Source: Chitinophaga japonensis
GTDB taxonomy: Bacteria > Bacteroidota > Bacteroidia > Chitinophagales > Chitinophagaceae
Direction of reading: 5' to 3'
NCBI RefSeq assembly: GCF_007830125.1
Contig: NZ_VLLG01000005.1
Location: 496,001 to 560,000, forward strand
DNA length: 64,000 nucleotides
Shown here: positions 17,124-26,212 of the stretch, in pieces
Position numbering within the stretch: the first letter of the stretch is position 1
Layout: the number at the start of each line of letters is the position of its first letter
The notes under the pieces: generated by a model
Database searches by the model: none
Seen by the model: only the letters and a program-made list of their open reading frames with translations
Told to the model about the DNA's origin: nothing
Program-made: the position numbers and the translations under genes

Positions 17124-18671
17124 ATGACTTTCCAACATCATACAGCATCAACGCCTTTCAGTAAATGGCTTTGGCAAACCCGGGAGCGTAAACTGCTACT
17201 GGGGCTGGCAGGTGCGGCTGTGCTCATACAATTTAGTGTATTGAAATACCTTTACCCTTTCCCCAACTTTTTGCCGGATTCCTACTCTTATCTGGAAACT
17301 GCTTTCTCTAACCAATTTATTAATATGTGGCCCATCGGCTATTCCAGGTTCCTGCGGTTGTTAAGCGTATTCACCAAGTCGCACATGCTGCTGACATTAA
17401 TACAGTACCTGTTATTGCAAGCCAGTATGCTTTATCTGGTGTTTACCGTTGCTTACCTGCTCCAGACAGAAAAATGGGTATTGAGGGTCCTGCTTGGTTG
17501 CAATATTCTGAATCCCTTATTGTTACACATCAGCAATTTTGTGTCCAGCGATGCCTTGTTTGCAACGTTAAGTCTGATATGGTTTACCCAGTTAATATGG
17601 ATAATTTATAAACCAGGATGGCGACTATTATTGGCACATGCTATAATATTGCTCCTGGCATTTACCGTCCGATACAACGCGCTCTATTACCCGCTGATCA
17701 GCATGCTGGCAATTGCGCTATGTCATATACATACCCGGGAGAAGATTGCCGGTATAGCAGTCGTTGTGATATTGACAGGAATCTTTATTGCACAAACCAT
17801 TCGCCAATACCGATCCACAACCGGCACTACTCAATTTTCCGCCTTTGGAGGCTGGCAACTCGCCAGTAATGCATTGTTTGCTTACGCACATGTTCCCCCA
17901 TCCCCCTATGAGTCAGTACCTGCGCAATTCAGCGCATTACACGCGCTCGTAAACTGGCATAACGATTCACTACGCCAACTAACACAACGACCCGATGCAG
18001 AATTAGGGGTATATTATCTCTGGGATGAGCAGGCGCCGCTGAAAAAATATGTACGCGAAAAATACAGAGAGGATAGCACTACTGACGGGTTTAAACGTTG
18101 GGCCTCAATGGGGCCGTTATATGGGCAATATGGTAGGTATCTTATTCAACAGTATCCTATTGCATTTACCAGGTACTATTTGTGGCCCAATATACTGAAC
18201 TACTATTCCCCTCCACTGGAGTTTCTGGGTACTTACAATATGGGAAAAGATAGTATTGAAGCAACAGGCCAATTCTGGTTCGGATTAAAAAGCAACAAAG
18301 TACATGTTACTTTCACGGACAAAGAAATTACCAGCGCTATCATTTTACCGGTATTACTGGCTGTTATCAACCTTGTATTTATAGTAAGCTTTTTCAGTTT
18401 TCTATTCTTGAATGGGCTTAAGAAAAGTATGCCTTTGTTCAGACAAGCATTATGGATAATGTTACTGATATGGTTTTGCAATGCGGGTTTCAGTATACTG
18501 GCCTCCCCTATTGTACTAAGGTACCAGGCATTTCCGATGGTCACTACTTTTACATTTACGGTATTGCTGGTAGCATTTATCATATATGAAAGCGGGATAG
18601 TAAAAACACCTGTTGAAGAAGAAGAGCATCAGTTGATGACGCCGGCAATTTTTTCCCATTATCATAGGTGA
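17124..18671 (+). CDS. GT-C-like polytopic membrane protein, paralogue of the preceding fusion's C-terminal half
   Basis: 515 aa, starting at the ATG at 17124, 15 nt after the fusion gene's stop. Many transmembrane segments; the first periplasmic loop FPNFLPDSYSYLETA holds the acidic residue expected of GT-C enzymes. Shared blocks with the fusion protein include PIGYSRFLRL, FQYLLLQAS/IQYLLLQAS, SSDALFATLSLIWFTQL and RYNALYYP. The likely role is transfer of a sugar from a polyprenyl-phosphate donor; the substrate is unknown. It may act with, or back up, the fused copy. Confidence 0.8.
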   Translation: MTFQHHTASTPFSKWLWQTRERKLLLGLAGAAVLIQFSVLKYLYPFPNFLPDSYSYLETAFSNQFINMWPIGYSRFLRLLSVFTKSHMLLTLIQYLLLQASMLYLVFTVAYLLQTEKWVLRVLLGCNILNPLLLHISNFVSSDALFATLSLIWFTQLIWIIYKPGWRLLLAHAIILLLAFTVRYNALYYPLISMLAIALCHIHTREKIAGIAVVVILTGIFIAQTIRQYRSTTGTTQFSAFGGWQLASNALFAYAHVPPSPYESVPAQFSALHALVNWHNDSLRQLTQRPDAELGVYYLWDEQAPLKKYVREKYREDSTTDGFKRWASMGPLYGQYGRYLIQQYPIAFTRYYLWPNILNYYSPPLEFLGTYNMGKDSIEATGQFWFGLKSNKVHVTFTDKEITSAIILPVLLAVINLVFIVSFFSFLFLNGLKKSMPLFRQALWIMLLIWFCNAGFSILASPIVLRYQAFPMVTTFTFTVLLVAFIIYESGIVKTPVEEEEHQLMTPAIFSHYHR

Positions 18672-18685
18672 TAAAAAACTCTAGC

Positions 18686-19174
18686 ATGAAACAGCTTGTA
18701 TTTCTAATATTAATAGTGAGCTTATATGGCTGTTTTGCCCGGGCTCCTCAAAAAACCGGCCTGGAAGGAGAGTTGCTTCCTTCCTTCCGGTTATTGCTCC
18801 CGGATAGCAGCACCTATCTCAATACGAATGATATTCCCGCAGGAAAACCTTTTGTACTATTCTACTTTGGCCCACACTGCCCTTACTCACGGGCACAGAT
18901 GGAAGAAATCATTGAAGATAGCAACAGGCTAAGCGGCATCCACTTCTATGTATTCACCCTGTCGTTCAATGAGATGAAGGATTTTTACCATCATTATCAA
19001 TTAAACAAATACGCAAATATAACTACAGGTATAGACGCCGATCTTTTCTTTGGAAATCATTTCAAGACCAATCGTGTCCCGTATGTAGCTATTTATGGAA
19101 AAGATAAAAAACTGAAAGAAGTGTTTACAGGTAATATAACATCCAAACAGATAAAAAACATTATTGAAAAATAA
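18686..19174 (+). CDS. Thioredoxin-fold lipoprotein with CPYS motif
   Basis: 162 aa from the ATG at 18686 (MKQLVFLILIVSLYGC, a lipobox ending in Cys). A GTG start at 18668 would overlap the previous gene but would precede the signal sequence. The body is a redoxin/TlpA-like fold: FVLFYFGPHCPYSRAQMEE, then VPYVAIYGKD with the cis-Pro loop and LKEVFTGN. The active site is CPYS rather than CxxC, so it has one redox-active cysteine and would form mixed disulfides rather than cycle alone. It is the third gene of the operon, 14 nt after the GT-C gene and 128 nt before small protein 2. Confidence 0.82.
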   Translation: MKQLVFLILIVSLYGCFARAPQKTGLEGELLPSFRLLLPDSSTYLNTNDIPAGKPFVLFYFGPHCPYSRAQMEEIIEDSNRLSGIHFYVFTLSFNEMKDFYHHYQLNKYANITTGIDADLFFGNHFKTNRVPYVAIYGKDKKLKEVFTGNITSKQIKNIIEK

Positions 19175-19224
19175 TTTATTGCGCAATACATAAGGCTCTG
19201 AACTTGCAAACAGAGCCAAACGAC

Positions 19225-19302
19225 ATGGGGAAGCCGAAAACCATCGAAAAGAGTAGGCCATTCATTCATACTAAAGTTTAGCTTTTTGATTTAAAAAGCA
19301 AA
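19225..19302 (+). promoter_or_regulatory. Conserved leader element with start-proximal hairpin, copy 2
   Basis: Starts ATGGGGAAGCCGAAAACCAT, continues AGAGTAGGCC, then CTAAAGTTTAGCTTTTT. The hairpin at 19281-19299 has arms GCTTTTT/AAAAAGC. It differs from copies 1 and 3 by short indels in the middle, while both ends stay fixed. No direct-repeat promoter is present here, so it is probably transcribed as part of the 13953 operon. Confidence 0.6.
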
Positions 19303-19551
19303 ATGATCATGAAACGTGCTAAAATTGCTTTAACAGCTATCGCTTTGTTTGCCGTTGTTGGTGGCGCCCTGGCTTTTAAATCTTACAGGGGTATTACCAC
19401 TTATTATAGGCTTACTGCAGACGGTACCGGCGCCTGTACATTAACCGCAGACAACACCACTTTCGTTCCTGCAGCAAATGGGACGGTTTACGCAACAACA
19501 CTTGAGGACGTTGATTGCCAAGTAAGAGCAAACCTGGCCATTCAACAGTAA
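19303..19551 (+). CDS. Small secreted two-cysteine protein 2
   Basis: 82 aa (80 aa from the second ATG at 19309). Signal segment IALTAIALFAVVGGALAFK as in protein 1. Mature part with Cys45 and Cys72 in the contexts TGACTLTA and DVDCQVRA, threonine-rich, with GTVYATT. The conserved 27-residue cysteine spacing suggests one disulfide. It is the last gene downstream of the flavoprotein/GT-C/thioredoxin-like operon, so it may be a substrate or partner of those products. Function unknown. Confidence 0.85.
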   Translation: MIMKRAKIALTAIALFAVVGGALAFKSYRGITTYYRLTADGTGACTLTADNTTFVPAANGTVYATTLEDVDCQVRANLAIQQ

Positions 19552-19618
19552 TAAGGTTAACTTTAAATGTTGCTAGCATAGCTAACTGTTAGTTTCATTT
19601 AAAGGTTCAATGATTGAA

Positions 19619-19648
19619 AGAACAGGCCTGCATCAACAGGTCTGTTCT
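19619..19648. terminator. Bidirectional hairpin terminator
   Basis: AGAACAGGCCTG pairs with CAGGTCTGTTCT (12 bp including one G-T) around loop CATCAA. It lies between small protein 2 and the convergent susD end and shares the GAACAG core with the terminators at 10320 and 26894. Confidence 0.65.
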
Positions 19649-19655
19649 CCCATAC

Positions 19656-21110
19656 TCAGTATCCCGGATTCTGCTGCAAATCGGGCGATTTTCTCAATTC
19701 TTCATCCGGAATGGGATATAATTGATCCGTTGTTTGCCAGTTAGCCCCCTTTACTATCCCCAGTTCCCAATCAGCTTCGCCTGTACGCTTTAGGTCCAGC
19801 CAACGGTGTCCCCATTCCGTAAACAATTCAACCCTCCTTTCATGGCTGATAATGTCGATCAGTGCCGACTGGGAAGCAGCAATGATATTGGGTAATCCGG
19901 CTCTGTTCCTGATTATATTCAGATCCTCTACAGCCCCATTCAAGTTACCCTGATATGTCCTCGCCTCTGCGCGGATCAGATACAATTCCGCTAACCGAAG
20001 TATAGTGGTATATTCCGTGCTCTCAGCATTCACCAGCCCTATTTTGTATTTATAGGGATAATGATAAACGATATTACCGACGGGCACCTGTCCCACCCAA
20101 TGTATTTTTCTCAAATCACCTGTTTCAAAACTATTCACCAGTTCCTCCCGCAAATAAACAGGATTTGCACTCCCTGGTCCTGCTTCGGGCAGTATAAAGA
20201 ATTTCGCTTCGCCCGTGTTCGCATAAATACCATTGTTCACTGGCTGCAATTGCCAGATAGCTTCCCGGTTATTTTTCAAGAAAGCATTATCCAATGTTTC
20301 GAGGTTGTATAGCGATGTTTGATTAATTACTTCCGTAGCGGCTTTCTCCGCATTTGCATAGTCCTTCGTATATAAAAGCACTCTTGCAAGGAGTGCTGTG
20401 GCGGACCAGTTGGTAGGACGCACCCGCTCTTCTGCCCCGTTAGCATAGGCCGTCATGGCGTCTCCCTGCAGGTATTGGCTACTCAGCAATGTTTTTGCCT
20501 CCTCCAAATCTCGAATAATCTGGTCATACACCTGTTGCTCCGAAAATCTTGGCAGTGCCGTGTTCACAGTATAGTCCGTACTCAAAGCCAGTGGCACATC
20601 TCCATACAGATTCACCAGGTAGAAGTAATTAAAGGCTCTGAGAAACTTCGCTTCCCCTAAGAGCTGCTTTTTTACGGCGGGAGTTAATGAAGTACTCGAC
20701 TCTATTCCTTCCATTACCGCGTTTGCAATATAAATAGTGTTGTATATATTTCGCCAATAACCTGGGGCACTAGTCGCTGCGAGGTCATTAGTGTAATACG
20801 GATTTAAACTCATAGAATTAATATCAAATAATATTAGTTCATCCGCTGATAATCCAAGACCTGTATAAATATTTGCTAATTTCCCGGTAGCATTAAATTC
20901 ATCTGAATTTTCCCTGCTCATCGTCTGGTAGATTCCTGTTACCACACTGGCGGCTGTTGCATCATTTGTATATACATTACCTTCATTAATGCTGTTAGCC
21001 GGGCTATCTACTTCAATAAATTTCCGGCAACTAGTAAATAATATAACAACAACTATCATCACATAAGTGCTAAAGTAAAGCTGCAGACCGAACAATTTAT
21101 GCTTATTCAT
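19656..21110 (-). CDS. SusD/RagB-family nutrient-binding lipoprotein, locus 2
   Basis: 484 aa. Lipobox ILFTSC at about residues 24-29, then RKFIEVDSPANSI. SusD hallmarks follow: AEAKFLRAFNYFYLVNLYGDVPL near 150-175, LYLIRAEARTY, and a C-terminal RRVELFTEWGHRWLDLKRTG. It caps the SusC transporter encoded 23 nt upstream. Substrate unknown. Confidence 0.94.
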   Translation of the reverse strand: MNKHKLFGLQLYFSTYVMIVVVILFTSCRKFIEVDSPANSINEGNVYTNDATAASVVTGIYQTMSRENSDEFNATGKLANIYTGLGLSADELILFDINSMSLNPYYTNDLAATSAPGYWRNIYNTIYIANAVMEGIESSTSLTPAVKKQLLGEAKFLRAFNYFYLVNLYGDVPLALSTDYTVNTALPRFSEQQVYDQIIRDLEEAKTLLSSQYLQGDAMTAYANGAEERVRPTNWSATALLARVLLYTKDYANAEKAATEVINQTSLYNLETLDNAFLKNNREAIWQLQPVNNGIYANTGEAKFFILPEAGPGSANPVYLREELVNSFETGDLRKIHWVGQVPVGNIVYHYPYKYKIGLVNAESTEYTTILRLAELYLIRAEARTYQGNLNGAVEDLNIIRNRAGLPNIIAASQSALIDIISHERRVELFTEWGHRWLDLKRTGEADWELGIVKGANWQTTDQLYPIPDEELRKSPDLQQNPGY

Positions 21111-21133
21111 ATTAATTCTGTTTATGCAATTAT

Positions 21134-24100
21134 TTAGAAGGATGTGCGAAAACCAACAGTTATTACTCTTAAGGCAGGTACAGCCAGGGAACTTGTTCTC
21201 GTTTCCGGATCTAATCCTTTATATTTTGTTATTGTCAAAATATTTTGTCCCTGTAAAAAAAATCTCGCTCCATTCATACTCACTTTCTGTTGCCAGGAGT
21301 TGGGCAAGGTCCATGATATGGATAAATTCTTCAACCTGATAAATGAAGCATCCATAAAGGCCGCATCGCTGTTGCTTGCATTAGTATAAGAAGTGGACAT
21401 TTCCCTTGGCCAGGTTGTTCTTACCTTCTGTACATTGGCTATGTCGCCGGGCTCCTTCCAACGCTCTAAAACCTCAACAGGCTGGTTACCTATATTATTT
21501 GCGCCATAAAATGTTCCCGGCCGGCTCCTTCCAAACGGATTATACTGCCCCATCTGTTTTGCAAACTGAAATAGAAAATCCATCTCAATTGAGCCATAGG
21601 AGAAGGTATTCTGCACCCCCCCATAATACTCTGGGTTCAAATCAATACTCAAAACACGGTCATCCAGAGTGCCAGCAATCCCGGAAATAATTTTACCCTC
21701 CTTATCTGCTATTTGATACAATCCTGTTTCAGGATCCACCCCCAGATACTTGTAACGTTTTCTTATATTCGTTGAATGCCCGATTGTGTAATCATACTTA
21801 TAAGAAGATGTTTCTAACCCTGGATAAGAGACGAGTTTATTTCTGGGTATTGTTAGATTAATATTGCTATTCCACCTGAACCGGCCAGCTTTAATATTCT
21901 CCGTGCTAAAACTAAGTTCCCATCCTGTATTTTGAATTACTGCATCCAGGTTCTGTTGAATACTCGTATACCCTGTCACTGCAGGGAGTCCATAGCTTAC
22001 CAATTGGTTGGATGATCGATTCCGGAAATAATTTGCTGCAAATAAAATACGATCATTTAAAAAGCCGAGATCAATACCCAGTGACAATTTTCTCGTTTCC
22101 TCCCATTGCAGGTAGGGATTTGACAACTCTGTGGGTTGTAATCCGGTAATACCCTGGTATGGCAACACAGCAGAAACTGCGTTATACCTGTTCAAGAACT
22201 GATAATCCCCAATCCCATCGTTGCCGGTTGTACCATAGCTTGCTTTTAGTTTTCCAAAACTTAACACCTGCTGTTTCTTAAAAAAATTCTCTTCAGAAAA
22301 TATCCAGGCGCCTGCAATAGATCCGAAATTATGAAATAAATTTTCCCTACCGAACCGGGAGCTCCCATCCCGGCGCCCGGATAACGTTAAAAGGAAGCGG
22401 TTGTCCCAGCTATAATGCAGCCTGCCAAAAAAGGCATTATACTTATAGACAGAAGCCCCGTTGAAAGTCTGCAGGTTTGCTGCAGAAGTAATGTCTTCTA
22501 ATAGTAGCTCGGAAGAATAACCCATACCGGTGATAGAGCTGTAGCTAGTGGTATTCTGTTGAAATGTCGCACCAATTAATACATCTATGGAAGCACGCTT
22601 TAGTATTTTTTTATAGTTCAGTTGGGGCTCCGCTATCCAGGTGGAGATCATACCTGTAGAAAATGTTGACTGGTTTTGGCTATAAGGACGATTCTGAGGT
22701 GGATGCATACTTAAAGGCGCAGTCAATATTTCATCCGAGCGTAGGTTGGTATAACCGAAAGAGTTTCGTACATCCAGTCCAGGGAGTATCTGGTAACTTA
22801 TGGTATTATTGAAGATTAAATTATTGGTTTTGTTCTTATAACGTTGTTGCAGATATGCGAGCGGGTTTCTCCAACTAGCGTCTCCATTGGGTAGCAATGC
22901 CCAGTTCAGGGAGCCATCTGAATGATATAGTTCCGGGGCATTGGGTGCCAGCGTAATTGCTATATCCGTAAGATCTGTCCCTATTAACCGGTTGTCATCC
23001 AACATATAGTTGCCGGAAAGCGTAACTTTAAACCGTTGGTTGGAAGAGCTATGACTCACATTAAAGTGCAGAGAGCCTTTCCTGTCTGCTAAATCCCCCG
23101 GAAATACTGTCGTTTCCTTTTGATACCCTACTCCCATTAAAAATTGCGTATTGGCATTACCACCACTCACACTGGCATTTGCTTTGGTGTATTCCGCGGT
23201 ATTACCAATCAACACCTCCTGCCAGTCTGTATACCTGTTTTGATCATAATAGGTTAGATCTGCGTTACTTTGGTCTGATGGCGTAGTAGCATCTGGAACT
23301 GTCAGGCCGGCATTCTTATACGCTTCTTTTCTTAAATCCAAATACTGTGATGTATTTAAGAGCTTAAGTTTCTTTGGCACTACCCCCCACCCATGTTGAA
23401 CATCAAAATTTACCTGAGTTTTGCCGGTCTTCCCCTTCTTTGTTGTGATCAGGATGGCGCCGTTAGCAGCCCTGCTCCCGTAAATAGCGGTAGCATCTGC
23501 GTCCTTCAATACATCTATACTTTCAATGTCAGCCGGATTTATAAAACTCAGTGGATTACCAGCCCCTGCGGGAACGTTGCCAAAGTCCTGCCCATTATCA
23601 CCGGATGTACCTTGTATCAAACTAAGTGTATATAGCGTGCGGGAGGTATAGGGCACCCCATCTATCACATATAACGGATCGCCATTCTTTCTAAGACTGG
23701 TTGCCCCCTGTATCCGCACTGCGACTCCAGAACCGGGCAAACCAGTTGATTGTTCAATAATAACTCCTGGCACCCTCCCTTGTAAAGCCAACAAAGGATT
23801 ACTAACCGGTTGCCTTTCAATATCTTTTGCCTTTATGGTACTGACATTACCTGTACTATATCTTCTGGTAGTGGTTCCATAAGCAATTACCACCGTTTCA
23901 TCCAAATCACTCACCACCACATTCAGTTGCACCATAATCCGCTGGCCCTTTACCGCTATCTCTCTCGTTTCATAACCTACAGAACGAATGAGCATCGTTG
24001 CATTCTTGTTTACATTTGGTAAAGTAAAATTCCCCTCATTATCTGTTACAGTCCCATCATTTGTACCTTTTACCACTATTGTTGCGCCTATTAAAGGCGT

Positions 24101-24547
24101 ACCTGCTGCGTCTGTTACTTTACCACTGATTGTTGTAGTGTTTATCGAACTATCTGTTTGATTTTTTTTTACAGGTGAATGTGGCTCTCTTTTCCGTATA
24201 ATAATAACATTATCATTGAACTGAAAAGTATATCCCCTGCTTCCAAGTAATTGCTGTAAAATATGATCCACTCGTTCATTCCTTACATCCAGCGACACCT
24301 TTTCCTTTAAATCATCTACAGTTTGGCCTGTCATGAAAGGCGAAAGTCCGGTTAATCGCTTGATGATTTTAAGCACCTCATTAATGGACGTTTCCCTTAC
24401 AGAAATAGAGACCGTTTTGCTGCCATTATTATCATCCTGATTCTTTGCAAAAGTTTGGGCGTTGGAAAAGTGACATAGGCATAGGCAGAAAAGGATACTT
24501 GTGGCTACAAGCCTGAAACAGGCCTGGTGCGCTAAGATTTTGGTCAT
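21134..24547 (-). CDS. SusC/RagA-family TonB-dependent transporter with STN domain, locus 2
   Basis: 1137 aa from the ATG at 24547 (MTKILAHQACFRL), chosen because it begins a signal sequence and because the ~60 nt before it match those before the thioredoxin gene. Further upstream in-frame ATGs exist (24622). Domains: STN at about 45-120, carboxypeptidase-regulatory-like at about 137-212, plug with DETVVIAYG, and a barrel ending VGFRTSF. The STN domain implies signalling to the FecR at 27895. Preceded by a predicted ECF promoter at 24632. Confidence 0.93.
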   Translation of the reverse strand: MTKILAHQACFRLVATSILFCLCLCHFSNAQTFAKNQDDNNGSKTVSISVRETSINEVLKIIKRLTGLSPFMTGQTVDDLKEKVSLDVRNERVDHILQQLLGSRGYTFQFNDNVIIIRKREPHSPVKKNQTDSSINTTTISGKVTDAAGTPLIGATIVVKGTNDGTVTDNEGNFTLPNVNKNATMLIRSVGYETREIAVKGQRIMVQLNVVVSDLDETVVIAYGTTTRRYSTGNVSTIKAKDIERQPVSNPLLALQGRVPGVIIEQSTGLPGSGVAVRIQGATSLRKNGDPLYVIDGVPYTSRTLYTLSLIQGTSGDNGQDFGNVPAGAGNPLSFINPADIESIDVLKDADATAIYGSRAANGAILITTKKGKTGKTQVNFDVQHGWGVVPKKLKLLNTSQYLDLRKEAYKNAGLTVPDATTPSDQSNADLTYYDQNRYTDWQEVLIGNTAEYTKANASVSGGNANTQFLMGVGYQKETTVFPGDLADRKGSLHFNVSHSSSNQRFKVTLSGNYMLDDNRLIGTDLTDIAITLAPNAPELYHSDGSLNWALLPNGDASWRNPLAYLQQRYKNKTNNLIFNNTISYQILPGLDVRNSFGYTNLRSDEILTAPLSMHPPQNRPYSQNQSTFSTGMISTWIAEPQLNYKKILKRASIDVLIGATFQQNTTSYSSITGMGYSSELLLEDITSAANLQTFNGASVYKYNAFFGRLHYSWDNRFLLTLSGRRDGSSRFGRENLFHNFGSIAGAWIFSEENFFKKQQVLSFGKLKASYGTTGNDGIGDYQFLNRYNAVSAVLPYQGITGLQPTELSNPYLQWEETRKLSLGIDLGFLNDRILFAANYFRNRSSNQLVSYGLPAVTGYTSIQQNLDAVIQNTGWELSFSTENIKAGRFRWNSNINLTIPRNKLVSYPGLETSSYKYDYTIGHSTNIRKRYKYLGVDPETGLYQIADKEGKIISGIAGTLDDRVLSIDLNPEYYGGVQNTFSYGSIEMDFLFQFAKQMGQYNPFGRSRPGTFYGANNIGNQPVEVLERWKEPGDIANVQKVRTTWPREMSTSYTNASNSDAAFMDASFIRLKNLSISWTLPNSWQQKVSMNGARFFLQGQNILTITKYKGLDPETRTSSLAVPALRVITVGFRTSF

Positions 24548-24600
24548 TTGAACAATTTTGACGTTTGAAGATCGGAATATAACATTCACATTTTCAAAAA
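24541..24600 (-). repeat. Leader block shared by susC-2 and the thioredoxin gene, copy 1
   Basis: Read on the minus strand: TGAAAATGTGAATGTT, ATTCCGATCT, AAACGTC and TTGTTCAAATGACCAAAA, the last containing the start codon. It closely matches 26045-26104 before the thioredoxin gene. Common translation or RNA-level control of the two genes is a possible reason. Confidence 0.65.
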
Positions 24601-24631
24601 AACAGCATATCGAAATATGCATTATCTATAA

Positions 24632-24660
24632 GGGAAACGAACCTAAATTCAAAAAGTACC
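24632..24660 (-). promoter_or_regulatory. Predicted ECF-sigma promoter of susC locus 2 (CGTT subtype)
   Basis: Minus strand GGTACTTTTT with CGTTTCCC beginning exactly 20 nt after the G of GTAC (24659 to 24639). It lies between the thioredoxin stop and susC, so susCD can be transcribed apart from the thioredoxin gene. Confidence 0.6.
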
Positions 24661-24683
24661 AGAAAAATTAACTATTTCTTTAT

Positions 24684-26051
24684 CTACTTAACTGGCCAGG
24701 TTGGTTCCCCCTTTTCCATCTTGTTTATAATGGCAGTATACTTATCATAATAATCACCTTTGTCCCTCCCTCTCCTTCTCGCATTAACAATACCTTGTTC
24801 CCTTGCTTTTTTCTCCCATGCAATAGCTTCCGCTAACCTTCCCAACTTATATAACAAGTTGGCTTTGGTATCATATATCTGAATGTTAGGTGCGTCCCCT
24901 GTTAATTGGCACCCTTCATGGTCTAATTTGATAGCCAGATCGCTCCATAAAAGCCCTTTCTCTAACAAATCTCTATCATTGCTATTTACGAACAAGATCC
25001 AGGCATAAACGTTTAACCTCCAGGAATCAGACCGTGATCCTGTACCAGGCTTAGGCGGATATGCTTCCATCTGATTTTCTACGTATTTGACGAAATTTAT
25101 ATAGTCCTCTATACGCGCATAGAAACTTAATTGCGCATCCAATATCATTTTCCTGGTATCTACCTTTGTGTATTTTTTGCTGATAACATCATGCATTTTA
25201 TCCCACTCAGGTGTCCGCGTCAGCGGTTGATCCCCTTTCCACAAATAGGCATCAATCTCCTCCCTGTTGATCGTCTGCGTCACCTGGAAGTCCGCCCATC
25301 CCTTATAATCTTTCACCTCATCTACCTTGCCAGGCTGTTCATAACATAATTTGAAGAACTTGTCCTTTGAATTAATCAACGTGAAATATTCTCCGATAAA
25401 ATCCAGATGCTTCCTGGTACACAATTCATCCTCACTCAATTCATCAAGATAATGCTCCTTATAGTCCTTTGCCATATCCCTGGCCAGTTGTTCATCCTTT
25501 CCAATATCCCTTACTTTTTTTATCAGCTCCGGCATGGCAGTGTAATCTTTATGCCCTTGCTTGTACGCTTCCAACTGTTCATGAAACCTTGCTATAGGGT
25601 CTGTCAAAGCGGTTTTCACCATTGCAATAAAAGCGGGTACATCCTGAAATCCCAAACCACGGTGAACAAGTTCCCCTTCTGGCGAAAAGAACAAGTAGCT
25701 GGGCAAGGCCTCTACTTTATAAGTTTCACTAATAGCTTTGGCATCGGCATACCAGGATTTAACATAGGCATCATCCTTGTCCGTCTGGTCCTGCTGTACC
25801 TTTATCGCGATAAACTTATCATTTAATACTTTCCCAACGGCTTCATTAGGATAAACCTGCCGGTCCATCTGCTTGCAGGGACCGCACCAGGTAGCATACA
25901 CATCCACAAAAATGTATTTGTTCTCCCTCCTGGCTTTTTCTTTTACCTGCTGCCAGGACGACAACTCTTCAAACTGAGTCCCTTGTGCATATGTAGATAT
26001 ACATGGAAAACCTAACCCCAGTATAACCAGGATGAAAAATCTTTTGGTCAT
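24684..26051 (-). CDS. Periplasmic thioredoxin-domain protein with C-terminal TPR-like domain
   Basis: 455 aa from the ATG at 26051 (MTKRFFILVILGLGF, a signal peptide). Residues ~25-145 form a thioredoxin domain with the full active site ATWCGPCKQM and cis-Pro loop VEALPSYLFF. Residues ~150-455 are helical and repeat-like, ending DTKANLLYKLGRLAEAIAWE ... KMEKGEPTW. That C-terminal part resembles the C-terminus of the GH2 protein at 29066. It is the first gene of the susCD-2 operon with its own ECF-type promoter. A disulfide reductase or isomerase for secreted partners is likely. Confidence 0.88.
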   Translation of the reverse strand: MTKRFFILVILGLGFPCISTYAQGTQFEELSSWQQVKEKARRENKYIFVDVYATWCGPCKQMDRQVYPNEAVGKVLNDKFIAIKVQQDQTDKDDAYVKSWYADAKAISETYKVEALPSYLFFSPEGELVHRGLGFQDVPAFIAMVKTALTDPIARFHEQLEAYKQGHKDYTAMPELIKKVRDIGKDEQLARDMAKDYKEHYLDELSEDELCTRKHLDFIGEYFTLINSKDKFFKLCYEQPGKVDEVKDYKGWADFQVTQTINREEIDAYLWKGDQPLTRTPEWDKMHDVISKKYTKVDTRKMILDAQLSFYARIEDYINFVKYVENQMEAYPPKPGTGSRSDSWRLNVYAWILFVNSNDRDLLEKGLLWSDLAIKLDHEGCQLTGDAPNIQIYDTKANLLYKLGRLAEAIAWEKKAREQGIVNARRRGRDKGDYYDKYTAIINKMEKGEPTWPVK

Positions 26052-26104
26052 TTGAACAAATTTGTTGTTTACAGATCGGAATAAAATATTCACATCTTTC
26101 AAAA
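26045..26104 (-). repeat. Leader block shared by susC-2 and the thioredoxin gene, copy 2
   Basis: Counterpart of 24541-24600: TGAAAGATGTGAATATT, ATTCCGATCT, AAACAAC and TTGTTCAAATGACCAAAA up to and including the start codon. Confidence 0.65.
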
Positions 26105-26142
26105 TGTATTAAGCCTTCATGTTAACATGAATGCTGTAAAAA

Positions 26143-26171
26143 GTAAAACGTATAAGCGAACAAAAAGTACC
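26143..26171 (-). promoter_or_regulatory. Predicted ECF-sigma promoter of the thioredoxin-susCD operon
   Basis: Minus strand GGTACTTTTT with CGTTTTAC beginning exactly 20 nt after the G of GTAC (26170 to 26150). It is back to back with direct-repeat promoter D (26213-26279), which fires in the other direction. Confidence 0.6.
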
Positions 26172-26212
26172 AATCAGGCTGGGATACACCATATTCAACA
26201 TCCTATTAATCT

